Source of the DNA: a virus
Length of the DNA: 48,338 bases
IMG/VR virus record: IMGVR_UViG_3300030328_000346
Span: 1-48,338 of that record
Strand: one strand, 5' to 3'
Positions 8,963-16,108 of this stretch are shown in pieces. How positions within the stretch are numbered: position 1 is the stretch's first letter; each line of letters opens with the position of its first letter. A program made the position numbers and the translations under genes. The notes under the pieces were generated by a model that was not told the DNA's origin, did no database searches, and saw only the letters and a program-made list of their open reading frames with translations.

Positions 8963-9034
8963 GGGGCTTGTGTCTTGCAAGGTAGCCATTATTAACTCCG
9001 TCGAGTAAATGGGGCTTGTCTTACCAAGGTAGCC
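8963..9034. repeat. Duplicated 24-25 nt element before the scaffold gene
   Basis: Copy 1 (8963-8987) and copy 2 (9011-9034) share ggggcttgt, a variable middle and aaggtagcc, 48 nt apart. Each copy has a small palindrome at its centre (cttgcaag; taccaaggta) and ends that can pair (GGCT/AGCC). They occupy the 95-nt gap between the 458-aa gene and the scaffold gene on the minus strand. Confidence 0.8.
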
Positions 9035-9040
9035 GTAAAA

Positions 9041-10417
9041 TTATTGAAGACTAGGCATTCTGTTGGCACCCATCATAAGCTTCTCAATTTCTTCTTGAGT
9101 TTGACTCATAGGGTCTTTATCTTCCATCATTCCACCTTCAGCCTTCATTTGATAACCGCCATCATAAGCACGTTCAGCATCATCCATCATTACTTGGAGA
9201 TTATCTGCACCTAGTTGGTCGGTTGCTTTTCTGGTAAATACAAACTCACCGTCGCTCAAACGAGCAGGTATAGAGTCTGATACACCAGTTCCAGGGCCTT
9301 CGACTTCTCCAGCACCTGAAAACTCTGAAGCAGTTACCATTACTTTATCTAAGATACCTTCTAATCTTGGATCTTTTTGTAATGCATCTGCTAAATATTC
9401 TTGTTCTGAATCATCAAGTGATTCGTCTAAAATATAATCTATATAACTTTCTTCCATTTCATCATCTGGAAGTTGTGAAGCTAGTGCCTCATCCATCTCA
9501 TCTGGAGGGATGTTATCGTAGGTATCTACTGGCATTCCTTCTGCTGGCATCATTAATGAGCCACCTTCATTAAAAGGTATAGGATCATCTGGTAACTCTA
9601 ATTTAGGCTGATAAAATAATTGTTCTTTTTTTTCTATAATTTCATCAGTTTTAGAAAATAAATATTCTAATTGTTGTTTGCTTAAATCTCCATATGTTTT
9701 ATCTTTAAATTTACCTTTAAATTTAGATTGTAATTCAATAACTTCTTCAGGTTGTAAAAAAACAGAAGACATTACTTCATCCAGTTCTTTATCTGATATA
9801 TTTTCTATATTATCAAATAAAGCTTTTTTTTCTTCTTCTGTTTTTTTATTAAATCTAGATTTTCCAGACAATAAATTTTTAGCAAGTTTAGTTACTTTAG
9901 AGCCTACACCATATTGTTCTCTAGGAATCATTAATGAGCCTTCTGCTTTTTCTTTTCTTTCTGGCTTATCTATAATTCCTGCATCTCTAGCTTTATCACC
10001 TAAATAAATTATAGAATCTACTACAGATTTAGGTATGTCTCCTACAGATTTAGTCATTTTATCTATAGTAGACTGAGGTACTCCTAACAAAGATAATCCT
10101 TGAAACATACCAGACTCAGGAATGTATTTAGGATTTTCTTTAGAAGGCCCACCTTCTGCTTTAGGGATACGATCTTCAGGCTTAGACATTTTATTAAAAG
10201 CTTCTCGACCCTTTTGTTCTGCTTCTTGTAAAGCTCTTATAGCTTCCATTTCTTCTTCTTCTTCAGCAGTAAAAACTTCCATACGATACAAATCTTGACC
10301 CAGCAAAGATTCCATTTTTTTCATGTATGCTTCTTCTGCTTTTTTATTAGCATCAGCAATACGTTTACTTTCTACAGGATTACCTGTACTTGGATCTAGA
10401 TTCATAACTTCAGCCAT
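9041..10417 (-). CDS. Acidic putative virion structural protein with DSIPARLSDGEFV motif
   Basis: A 458-residue, mostly acidic protein between portal and scaffold. The N-terminal ~90 residues are coiled-coil-like with a Glu run (FTAEEEEEMEAIRALQEAEQ). The C-terminal third has GPGTGVSDSIPARLSDGEFV, a motif I recall in several structural proteins of marine phages. A central AT-rich, Lys/Glu-rich segment is flanked by near-identical EGSLMIP and EGGSLMMP motifs and looks inserted. The start overlaps the preceding gene by 8 bases. Possibly a head or ejection protein; no enzyme motif is visible. Confidence 0.65.
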   Translation of the reverse strand: MAEVMNLDPSTGNPVESKRIADANKKAEEAYMKKMESLLGQDLYRMEVFTAEEEEEMEAIRALQEAEQKGREAFNKMSKPEDRIPKAEGGPSKENPKYIPESGMFQGLSLLGVPQSTIDKMTKSVGDIPKSVVDSIIYLGDKARDAGIIDKPERKEKAEGSLMIPREQYGVGSKVTKLAKNLLSGKSRFNKKTEEEKKALFDNIENISDKELDEVMSSVFLQPEEVIELQSKFKGKFKDKTYGDLSKQQLEYLFSKTDEIIEKKEQLFYQPKLELPDDPIPFNEGGSLMMPAEGMPVDTYDNIPPDEMDEALASQLPDDEMEESYIDYILDESLDDSEQEYLADALQKDPRLEGILDKVMVTASEFSGAGEVEGPGTGVSDSIPARLSDGEFVFTRKATDQLGADNLQVMMDDAERAYDGGYQMKAEGGMMEDKDPMSQTQEEIEKLMMGANRMPSLQ

Positions 10418-10646
10418 TATCTTCTTTCCTTTCTAAAACTTCATTTACTACCTGTGGTAGCTCTAATAATCTACCCAGCAAATTCATCTTCCCCTGGCTG
10501 CGGTACATTTCCAACTCCGATGTTGCCCCCACCAGTACCTGTAGCTCCAAGTTCTTGAGGCTGTTCAGGTACTCCTCCAGCGGCTGCCATTCCTGCTTGT
10601 TCTTGACCAGTGGGGCCAGCTTCCGCGCCAGTTGCTTGTCCAGCAT
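10410..10646 (-). CDS. Small helical protein overlapping the portal 3' end out of frame (78 aa)
   Basis: A 78-residue protein starting MLDKQLARKLAPLVKNKQEW. Its first 176 bases lie inside the portal coding region in another frame, and its end overlaps the next gene by 8 bases. AGGA lies about 8 bases before its ATG. The pattern 'LV.N..EW.PLEEYL' followed by 'SELEMYRSQGKMNLLGRLL' matches a type of short helical protein often found beside portal genes in podoviruses. The overlapped portal end is Gly/Ala/Pro/Gln-rich and tolerant, so both frames can be functional. Function unknown. Confidence 0.75.
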   Translation of the reverse strand: MLDKQLARKLAPLVKNKQEWQPLEEYLNSLKNLELQVLVGATSELEMYRSQGKMNLLGRLLELPQVVNEVLERKEDNG

Positions 10647-12642
10647 TTTGCATTCCTATGATCTGAGCCATTAATGCTGCTTCTTCTGGATCATTCAGAA
10701 GTTCATCTGGATCAAGATCCAAACTAAAAGCAAGTTCACTAATAAGCTTGTTAATTTTAATGAAAGGAGCTACAGCAGGATTAGAAGCTGTTTGCAAGAA
10801 AGTAGTAAGCCTTTGGCTTCGTACTTCTTTTTGCATTAAGCTATTTGTTCCTGTTGCTTTAACTTCTAGATCACCTTCAACATTTAATTCACTTTCTAAG
10901 AATTGCATATTCCATTGGAAATAAGCTTCTCCAAGAGGCTTTAAAAGAAAGTCATCTAGATTTTTAATTACTGTTTTAATATTAAGTGAAGCAGCACCAA
11001 GTAACATGGACATACCAGAGGCAGTCCTAGTCATGCTCTGAACACCTGTTTGTCCGTGAGAATAACTAGGAATACCTGTTTGTTCATCTGCTAATTGCCT
11101 AAACTTATCAAACATCATCATATTTTCTTGCGAAGTGTTAGGGAACTTTAAACCATTAATAGCTGTTCCTGGAACACCTGCTTGGCGACGAAACACTTTG
11201 CCAGGATATATTTCCATGCTTTGACCACCTACAAGGGCAGTCTCGTCCACATCAAATACTAAAGATCCTGACAATGCAAGATTATCAATAGCCATGCGAG
11301 CATGACCGTTCATAATCTTTTGTGAATCGTCCATGTTTTCTGCTACGCCAATCCCGAAAAAGCTATAGGGATTACGCTCATAAGTGAAAGCATGGTAAGG
11401 AACTCTAAACGGCGTGAATGGGTTAACCACTGCCCTGAGCATTTTACCATTACAAATCCATGCATTAATTTGGACTTCATCTAAATCATCAACTCCTTCA
11501 TCAAGCTCCATACCAACTTGACGACAGTATTCAGCATCCATGATGCCCCAATACTCTAAGACTTCAAACTGACTAGCACCATAGTCATCACTACGGCTAT
11601 CGTCTTTAAGTTCTTGTTCGTAGTCTTCTTCTATATAGTTAGGCCCCATTTGTAGACATTCGCGTATTGCGTCTTTGTCAAAGTATGGAACATTTCTAAG
11701 ATCACGAAGCTGTGTTCTATTCATTCTATGTCTATGAAAACAGTACTCAGCTTCAGCCATATTTGTAGCATTAGGATCTGGAAAGAAATCCCAAATACTC
11801 ACAAATTCTATACGAGGTACACGCACATAAATAGGCGAGTATTCTCTAGTTTTATTTTCTGATTCAGTCCATCTATTAAGAGTTTTATTAAAATTAAAAG
11901 GCCCCTTAACTACACCTGTACCAAATAAAGCTGCTTCAAATAAAGAGTTTCTAATTTCACTAGCTCCATTAGATTCTTCAATTTGATCGTGTATCAGCTT
12001 TTCCATACGCCTTGCTGCTTTCTGAGCAGGGCTAACTTCTATTACTTCAGGACTTGGCAGTGTTCCTTCTTTCAAAATACCTTGCTGTTCAGCTTGTACT
12101 TCTAAAGGAGTATTTTCAAACTTACCATTGCCTATAGTAGCGCCAGCTTTTAGAACACGACCATCCCCTTCAAATCCAACATCATAGGGATTTTCTGGTG
12201 TACCTTCTTCGTTAGTATCATCAGGAGAGGTCGTTTCTAAACCAGGAACGGGGTTTTGTGTATCTAAATGTGCATACTTAGATACCCCCTCTGGAACTTT
12301 AGTTTCTGTAATTCCAATAGGAAATTTATTAGCACCAAATACAACATCAACAAGTTGACCAAATGCTGCAAGCACTTTAGTTTTTGTTACTTTAACAAAT
12401 ACTCTAGACTTTTCAGATTCACGGAATCTTACATTTTTACCATATAATCCACGATAATTATGGTATGCTGTAAGCCAACGTGACTCATCTAAGTCTCTAG
12501 CATTTTTAGCAGAAAGAAATCTATCTTGAATTAAACCTACAATATTATTTTGCAGGTTTTCTTCAAGAGTAAGAGCTATCCCTTGTTCATTCTCTACTTC
12601 TTCAAAGTAAAGCTCATTTGATGTTAATGTATTTTCAGCCAT
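10471..12642 (-). CDS. Portal (head-tail connector) protein
   Basis: A 723-residue protein, longer than T7 gp8 (536) and close to the P22-type portal length (725). Supporting features are an N-terminal helical part with 'DLDESRWLTAYHNYRGLYG', a wing and stem segment around 'IEFVSIWDFFPDPNATNMAE' and 'YHAFTYERNPYSFFGIGVAE', and a stem-helix region 'GQTGVQSMTRTASGMSMLLG'. 'WDFFPDP' and 'RTASG' patterns are common in podoviral portals. The C-terminus is a flexible Gly/Gln/Pro tail (GATGTGGGNIGVGNVPQPGE). It lies between the large terminase and scaffold. Forms the dodecameric DNA gate of the head. Confidence 0.85.
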   Translation of the reverse strand: MAENTLTSNELYFEEVENEQGIALTLEENLQNNIVGLIQDRFLSAKNARDLDESRWLTAYHNYRGLYGKNVRFRESEKSRVFVKVTKTKVLAAFGQLVDVVFGANKFPIGITETKVPEGVSKYAHLDTQNPVPGLETTSPDDTNEEGTPENPYDVGFEGDGRVLKAGATIGNGKFENTPLEVQAEQQGILKEGTLPSPEVIEVSPAQKAARRMEKLIHDQIEESNGASEIRNSLFEAALFGTGVVKGPFNFNKTLNRWTESENKTREYSPIYVRVPRIEFVSIWDFFPDPNATNMAEAEYCFHRHRMNRTQLRDLRNVPYFDKDAIRECLQMGPNYIEEDYEQELKDDSRSDDYGASQFEVLEYWGIMDAEYCRQVGMELDEGVDDLDEVQINAWICNGKMLRAVVNPFTPFRVPYHAFTYERNPYSFFGIGVAENMDDSQKIMNGHARMAIDNLALSGSLVFDVDETALVGGQSMEIYPGKVFRRQAGVPGTAINGLKFPNTSQENMMMFDKFRQLADEQTGIPSYSHGQTGVQSMTRTASGMSMLLGAASLNIKTVIKNLDDFLLKPLGEAYFQWNMQFLESELNVEGDLEVKATGTNSLMQKEVRSQRLTTFLQTASNPAVAPFIKINKLISELAFSLDLDPDELLNDPEEAALMAQIIGMQNAGQATGAEAGPTGQEQAGMAAAGGVPEQPQELGATGTGGGNIGVGNVPQPGEDEFAG

Positions 12643-12648
12643 AATTTA

Positions 12649-13218
12649 TTAGTCTGGAGTTACGCCAAGATGTTGGAATTCAATAATGAATGTAGCTGTA
12701 GTTGCCGCTGTAGCCAAATCATTTGCAAGAGGCTTCAAGCGTATGTACAGTGTACGTGCAGCAGAGCTATACAATGAGGCTGAAAGCGTCATAGCTTCTG
12801 AAGTAGCTGGGCCACCACTCATCGTAGAAAAAGCATTAGCTGCGGCTGGTATACCATTAGCAACAATATAAAGAGGGGTGTTAGCTGTAATAGTAACAGC
12901 ACTCCCACCATCGTCCGCAATCGCTTTTTCATTAATAATTTGTCCACCACCTGCTGCTGTTCCTAAATCAAAATCAATATCATCACCTGATGCACCAGCA
13001 GTGACCAAGTTACCATTAGCAATCATAATAAGATTTTTAATTGAAGTGTCAGCAGGTTGAGTAAAGCTAACGTCATAAGTAGCGTCGGCTGTTACCGCAA
13101 TAGTCCCTGTAGTAGCAGAGGTAGCTGAAGTAATGACGTTATCTGAAAGAGAGCGCACATCGCCTGTCCTTGCAGAGTTTCGTCCTGTATCCCTAATATC
13201 AATCACTTGATTTGACAT
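12649..13218 (-). CDS. Putative head decoration/structural protein (189 aa)
   Basis: A 189-residue Ala/Thr/Ser-rich, beta-rich protein without Cys. It begins MSNQVIDIRDTGRNSARTGD, then alternates strands and loops (TSATTGTIAVTADATYDVSF; NTPLYIVANGIPAAANAF) and ends FIIEFQHLGVTPD. It sits between terL and portal with 6- and 12-base gaps and a ribosome binding site (AAAGGAGAAGATAA). Composition fits a head fibre or decoration protein; this is inference and no family is recognised. Confidence 0.6.
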   Translation of the reverse strand: MSNQVIDIRDTGRNSARTGDVRSLSDNVITSATSATTGTIAVTADATYDVSFTQPADTSIKNLIMIANGNLVTAGASGDDIDFDLGTAAGGGQIINEKAIADDGGSAVTITANTPLYIVANGIPAAANAFSTMSGGPATSEAMTLSASLYSSAARTLYIRLKPLANDLATAATTATFIIEFQHLGVTPD

Positions 13219-13230
13219 TTATCTTCTCCT

Positions 13231-14925
13231 TTAATATCCAAATTCTGAGTCAACTGGCGTATAAGCCTGTTCCATTCTCATGTGTCTAAATTGATTAAAT
13301 ATATCATTGACCTTGGGTCTTGACATAATTAAGTACCTTAACGCATCGTAAGCGTGATCAGGTGCATGTGTATCAACATCTTCAGGATTAGACTTGTCCA
13401 ACGGTATACTCTGTAGTTCTCTTATCAAGTTAGGACAGCTACTAAATATTTGTATCTTTGGTCTGCCACTTGGTTGCACTCGTAAGTATTCATGTATTTG
13501 AATCTTACCCTGAATTCTATTCTTATCTGCTCTTCGCAGTTTATGCCCTGCTCGTTGTAATGTTTCTCCAACTGTAGGGCCTGTAGTTCCTGTTCTATTC
13601 CATGCTGCTGTATCTAATACACCTTGAACAGAAAAAGGATCTTCTAATTCCATGTTAGTAATAACTTGAGCTAAATCTTCACCTGTAAGTCCTTTACGGT
13701 ATAATTCTCTATAAATTATAAGGGTGCCATCAGAAGGATCAACACAACCCCAAATACAAGAACTTTCAGAAGCATACCCATAGTCAATACCTTTTACCCT
13801 TTCCCATCCTATTGGGATTTCAAAAGGAGGAATAACATGCACTCCTACATCAAATTCTGTAAAAGCAGCACCTTCTGTTATATCCCAATTACCTTCAAGT
13901 AACTGTCTACGCTGTACTTCAGGTAATGCTTTTAACATTTGCTCATATCTACCATCAACTGATAAATAAGGATTATCATCTAATCTTGCAGGAATAAACT
14001 TTCTACTTAAACCATCTTTTCCTACAAAGCTTTCATTGGGTATACAAGGATCTATATATCGCTTTTTTACCCATGTAGAGCCAACACCACCAGGATTAGC
14101 TGTACAACGTAAGTAAGGGACAATCTCTGGATCAGTAGTACGCAGACGAGATGCTAAGTAATTCCACCCAAATTCAGTAGGCAGGTGGGTAATCTCGTCA
14201 AAACCAATCCAAGAGTAAGCTTGCCCCTGGTATCTGTAAACATCTGCATCTCTTTCTAAGAAACCAAATTCTATTTTAGCTCCGCTTGGAAAGTTCCACA
14301 GCTTTTCAACTTCTCTAAATTTACATCCAGCAAATGCTTTAGGATATAATTCTCTAGACTTATCAATAAGTTCTCTTAATTCTGGCATAGAACGTCTTAA
14401 TATTAACGCTCTATGTGCTGCTTTGTGAGCATACCTTAAAGGATCTACTAACATAGCATAAGATTTACCACCTCCTGCTGCTCCACCATAAAGAACATCT
14501 AGTTCTCCAGCAGCCAAGAAGTCTGTTTGAGGCCCTTCATTTGCCTTAAATACTATATCTTGGTCAGTGACATCTAAGTGCTCACGAACAGACTTTGGTA
14601 ATTCTTCTAGAGTTTCCTCTTCGATAATCTTATTATCACTAAGATTATCTAGCTTTTTAAAAACTTCTTCTTTAGTTTTTAATCTGTGCTTCTTGCTATC
14701 TATTTTTTGTTTAAGATTCTTTATTTCTTTTTTATCTTTAGCTACAGCCCTTCTAGCCTGTATCTTAGCTTTTTGTTCACTGTGATAATTATATTGAGAT
14801 GTAGTACCTTTACGTCTCCCTGCTTTCTTTTTAGGCGTACCATCTACCTTTAAAACAAAAGAACCATCTTCATTTTTTGAGTAATTATCAGGATTAAGCT
14901 CCCAATCTTTCTGCTCTTCTGCCAT
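13231..14925 (-). CDS. terL: Terminase large subunit
   Basis: A 564-residue DNA-packaging motor. The ATPase domain shows Walker A GGAAGGGKS (~147-155), the arm motif ALILRRSMPELRELIDKSRE, Walker B YSWIGFDEIT and coupling motif RCTANPGG. The RNase H-like nuclease shows VKGIDYGYA (~375), VLDTAAWN (~436) and HAPDHAYDALRYL (~525), supplying the metal-binding acids. The first ~130 residues are an unusual basic extension with TPKKKAGRRKG (AT-hook-like) followed by a Lys-rich coiled coil. The gene overlaps the 90-aa gene upstream by 32 bases. Confidence 0.95.
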   Translation of the reverse strand: MAEEQKDWELNPDNYSKNEDGSFVLKVDGTPKKKAGRRKGTTSQYNYHSEQKAKIQARRAVAKDKKEIKNLKQKIDSKKHRLKTKEEVFKKLDNLSDNKIIEEETLEELPKSVREHLDVTDQDIVFKANEGPQTDFLAAGELDVLYGGAAGGGKSYAMLVDPLRYAHKAAHRALILRRSMPELRELIDKSRELYPKAFAGCKFREVEKLWNFPSGAKIEFGFLERDADVYRYQGQAYSWIGFDEITHLPTEFGWNYLASRLRTTDPEIVPYLRCTANPGGVGSTWVKKRYIDPCIPNESFVGKDGLSRKFIPARLDDNPYLSVDGRYEQMLKALPEVQRRQLLEGNWDITEGAAFTEFDVGVHVIPPFEIPIGWERVKGIDYGYASESSCIWGCVDPSDGTLIIYRELYRKGLTGEDLAQVITNMELEDPFSVQGVLDTAAWNRTGTTGPTVGETLQRAGHKLRRADKNRIQGKIQIHEYLRVQPSGRPKIQIFSSCPNLIRELQSIPLDKSNPEDVDTHAPDHAYDALRYLIMSRPKVNDIFNQFRHMRMEQAYTPVDSEFGY

Positions 14926-15166
14926 ATTTATTATCTATATGTTTTTGTAAACCGCGAGCCGTTATTCGCCTTCCCGTTTTATATTCTAACCACTCTGCCC
15001 CCATACGAAGGCTAAGTTCTTCTTTAACTATCATATTAGCTATTAAACTTAATGAGTTTATTTGATCTTCAATAGGCTGTAACCACCCTTGAATATCAGA
15101 AAGCTCATATCCAAAAGGAATAGTAGATGTAATTCTACGAATGTATCCTTCAGGTATTTCACTCAT
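14894..15166 (-). CDS. Small HTH-like protein between terminase subunits (90 aa)
   Basis: A 90-residue protein starting MSEIPEGYIRRITSTIPFGY. The C-terminal half 'SLRMGAEWLEYKTGRRITAR' then GLQKHIDNKYGRRAE looks like a helix-turn-helix of the kind seen in small proteins next to marine phage terminases. It lies between the two terminase genes, overlapping terL by 32 bases and following terS by one base. A role in DNA recognition for packaging is possible, but this is inferred from location and HTH-like appearance. Confidence 0.65.
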   Translation of the reverse strand: MSEIPEGYIRRITSTIPFGYELSDIQGWLQPIEDQINSLSLIANMIVKEELSLRMGAEWLEYKTGRRITARGLQKHIDNKYGRRAERLGA

Positions 15167-15167
15167 T

Positions 15168-15575
15168 TTATACTTCTTCCATATCTATTACTACTGCATC
15201 TTTAGTAGGCAGTATAAATAAACCTCCTTGAACATTATGATCTACAGTCATCTTTTCAGTTTTAGTAACACCAACACGATCTAAGATCTGTTGTGCTGCT
15301 TGTAATCTAATATTAGCTTGAGGTATCGGACGATCAGAGTCTAATACTTCTACCATTTTCATAGCTGCTCTAGGCGCATGGTGAGCCAATAGGTCTTGGG
15401 CTAAATCCACTAGTTCATTTTTAACGCTATTTATAACTTGATAGTGATTTCCCTTATAACCTGCTAACTCAGCAGCTAATTTTAGATCACCCCCTACTTC
15501 AACTACTTTGTCAAGAAAAGTTTGTTGTTTTTCAGTAAGTTCTTTTTTCCTATTTTTCTGAGATAAATAGTTCAT
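15168..15575 (-). CDS. terS: Terminase small subunit (leaderless start chosen)
   Basis: A 135-residue protein from the ATG at 15575. The frame is open farther up to a TTG at 15611, but that TTG is the first base of a consensus -35 box and the intervening DNA is the promoter, so the longer start is rejected. Residues ~10-50 (LTEKQQTFLDKVVEVGGDLK, then AAELAGYKG) form the HTH typical of small terminases. A helical middle (ANIRLQAAQQILDRVGV) and a strand-rich tail follow. It recognises packaging DNA and regulates TerL. The ATG lies where transcription should begin, so the mRNA appears leaderless. Confidence 0.82.
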   Translation of the reverse strand: MNYLSQKNRKKELTEKQQTFLDKVVEVGGDLKLAAELAGYKGNHYQVINSVKNELVDLAQDLLAHHAPRAAMKMVEVLDSDRPIPQANIRLQAAQQILDRVGVTKTEKMTVDHNVQGGLFILPTKDAVVIDMEEV

Positions 15576-15582
15576 GTTGCTA

Positions 15583-15611
15583 AGTATAGGAGCCTTATTT
15601 AGTTTTGTCAA
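15583..15611 (-). promoter_or_regulatory. Sigma70 promoter for the leftward late unit
   Basis: TTGACA (15611-15606), a 17-bp spacer and TATACT (15588-15583) on the minus strand. The predicted start is about 15576-15575, at the terS ATG. The -35 matches consensus in 6 of 6 positions and the -10 in 5 of 6. Confidence 0.88.
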
Positions 15612-15614
15612 GTA

Positions 15615-15629
15615 ATATTTAAAAAATAT
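15615..15629. promoter_or_regulatory. AT-rich inverted repeat centred between divergent promoters
   Basis: ATATTT-aaa-AAATAT, a perfect 6-bp inverted repeat in the 19 bp separating the two -35 boxes. It could be a shared operator or a double UP element (AT tracts contacting alpha C-terminal domains). Confidence 0.7.
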
Positions 15630-15630
15630 C

Positions 15631-15659
15631 TTGACAAATGCTATTTTGGACTCTATACT
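15631..15659 (+). promoter_or_regulatory. Sigma70 promoter for the rightward early unit
   Basis: TTGACA (15631-15636), a 17-bp spacer and TATACT (15654-15659). It has the same boxes and spacing as the divergent minus-strand promoter. The predicted start is near 15666. The first gene begins 440 nt downstream. Confidence 0.88.
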
Positions 15660-15662
15660 GGA

Positions 15663-15683
15663 GCAATCCCTAGCCAGGGTTGC
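15663..15683 (+). promoter_or_regulatory. 5'-end hairpin of the early transcript
   Basis: GCAATCCCT / AGGGTTGC pair over 8 bp with one bulged T and an AGCC loop, right at the predicted transcript start. It may stabilise the mRNA 5' end or act as an operator. Confidence 0.6.
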
Positions 15684-15708
15684 ATATAGTAATCCAGCAT
15701 ACTATAAA
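15680..15708 (+). promoter_or_regulatory. Possible second tandem promoter
   Basis: TTGCAT (15680-15685), 17 bp, TATAAA (15703-15708). It is weaker than the upstream promoter (4/6 and 5/6). The -10 box lies within the perfect inverted repeat 15702-15718, so it could be regulated. Confidence 0.45.
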
Positions 15709-16032
15709 GTTTTTATAGCCCGCCTAGCTGGTACACACTCTAAAGTCTTTCAAAATGTTTATAATTCCTATCTATATACTGGTGGGGGGTATGGCATCCT
15801 GCCTAGCCCTAGCTAGTAGATAGATATAGACACTAGATAGTCTAGAAAAGCCTCTTTAGTCTATGACCAAGACTAGCTCTTACTAGTACACAGAGCCTGT
15901 CAAGACTTTCTAGCATTATCATGCTTGCAATAAACAAACTAGAAAACCTAAGAAACTCAATGGCCTAGTAGATTATATCATTTGTTGTCATTAATTCCAC
16001 AAACAACATCATTCTAACGACTAAACGGTAAT

Positions 16033-16066
16033 TTTTTTCCCCCTCCTGCTGCGCAGAAGGAAAAAA
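16033..16066 (+). promoter_or_regulatory. Hairpin at the end of the leader
   Basis: TTTTTTCC pairs with GGAAAAAA, enclosing a smaller CTGC-tgc-GCAG stem. It lies ~30 nt before the ribosome binding site of the first early gene. No U-run follows on the plus strand, so it is more likely an RNA-stability or processing element than a terminator. Confidence 0.55.
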
Positions 16067-16108
16067 CCTACTGTATCTTTAAACTTGTCTAATGTAAAAG
16101 GAAACAAC

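Larger units (their letters stand above)
15666..16108 (+). other. 440-nt untranslated CTAG-rich leader
   Basis: No credible gene lies between the early promoter and the ATG at 16109. The first ~310 nt contain about 12 CTAG tetramers, roughly ten times the chance expectation at this base composition. Palindromes such as TCTAGA and ACTAGT occur. TAGTCT (15838-15843 and again 15857-15862) can pair with AGACTA (15870-15875), giving mutually exclusive hairpins. CTATAAA-gtt-TTTATAG (15702-15718) forms another. A final hairpin sits just before the first gene. It may be a structured regulatory RNA, a protein-binding region or an origin. Confidence 0.65.

Noticed and set aside
15631-15816. A 61-codon frame beginning with TTG in the control region
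   Set aside because: The TTG is the -35 box of the early promoter, upstream of the transcript start, so it cannot be translated from that start.
15660-16108. tRNA gene in the leader
   Set aside because: No cloverleaf with a TTC-containing T arm and acceptor pairing could be formed; the pairings seen are short independent hairpins.
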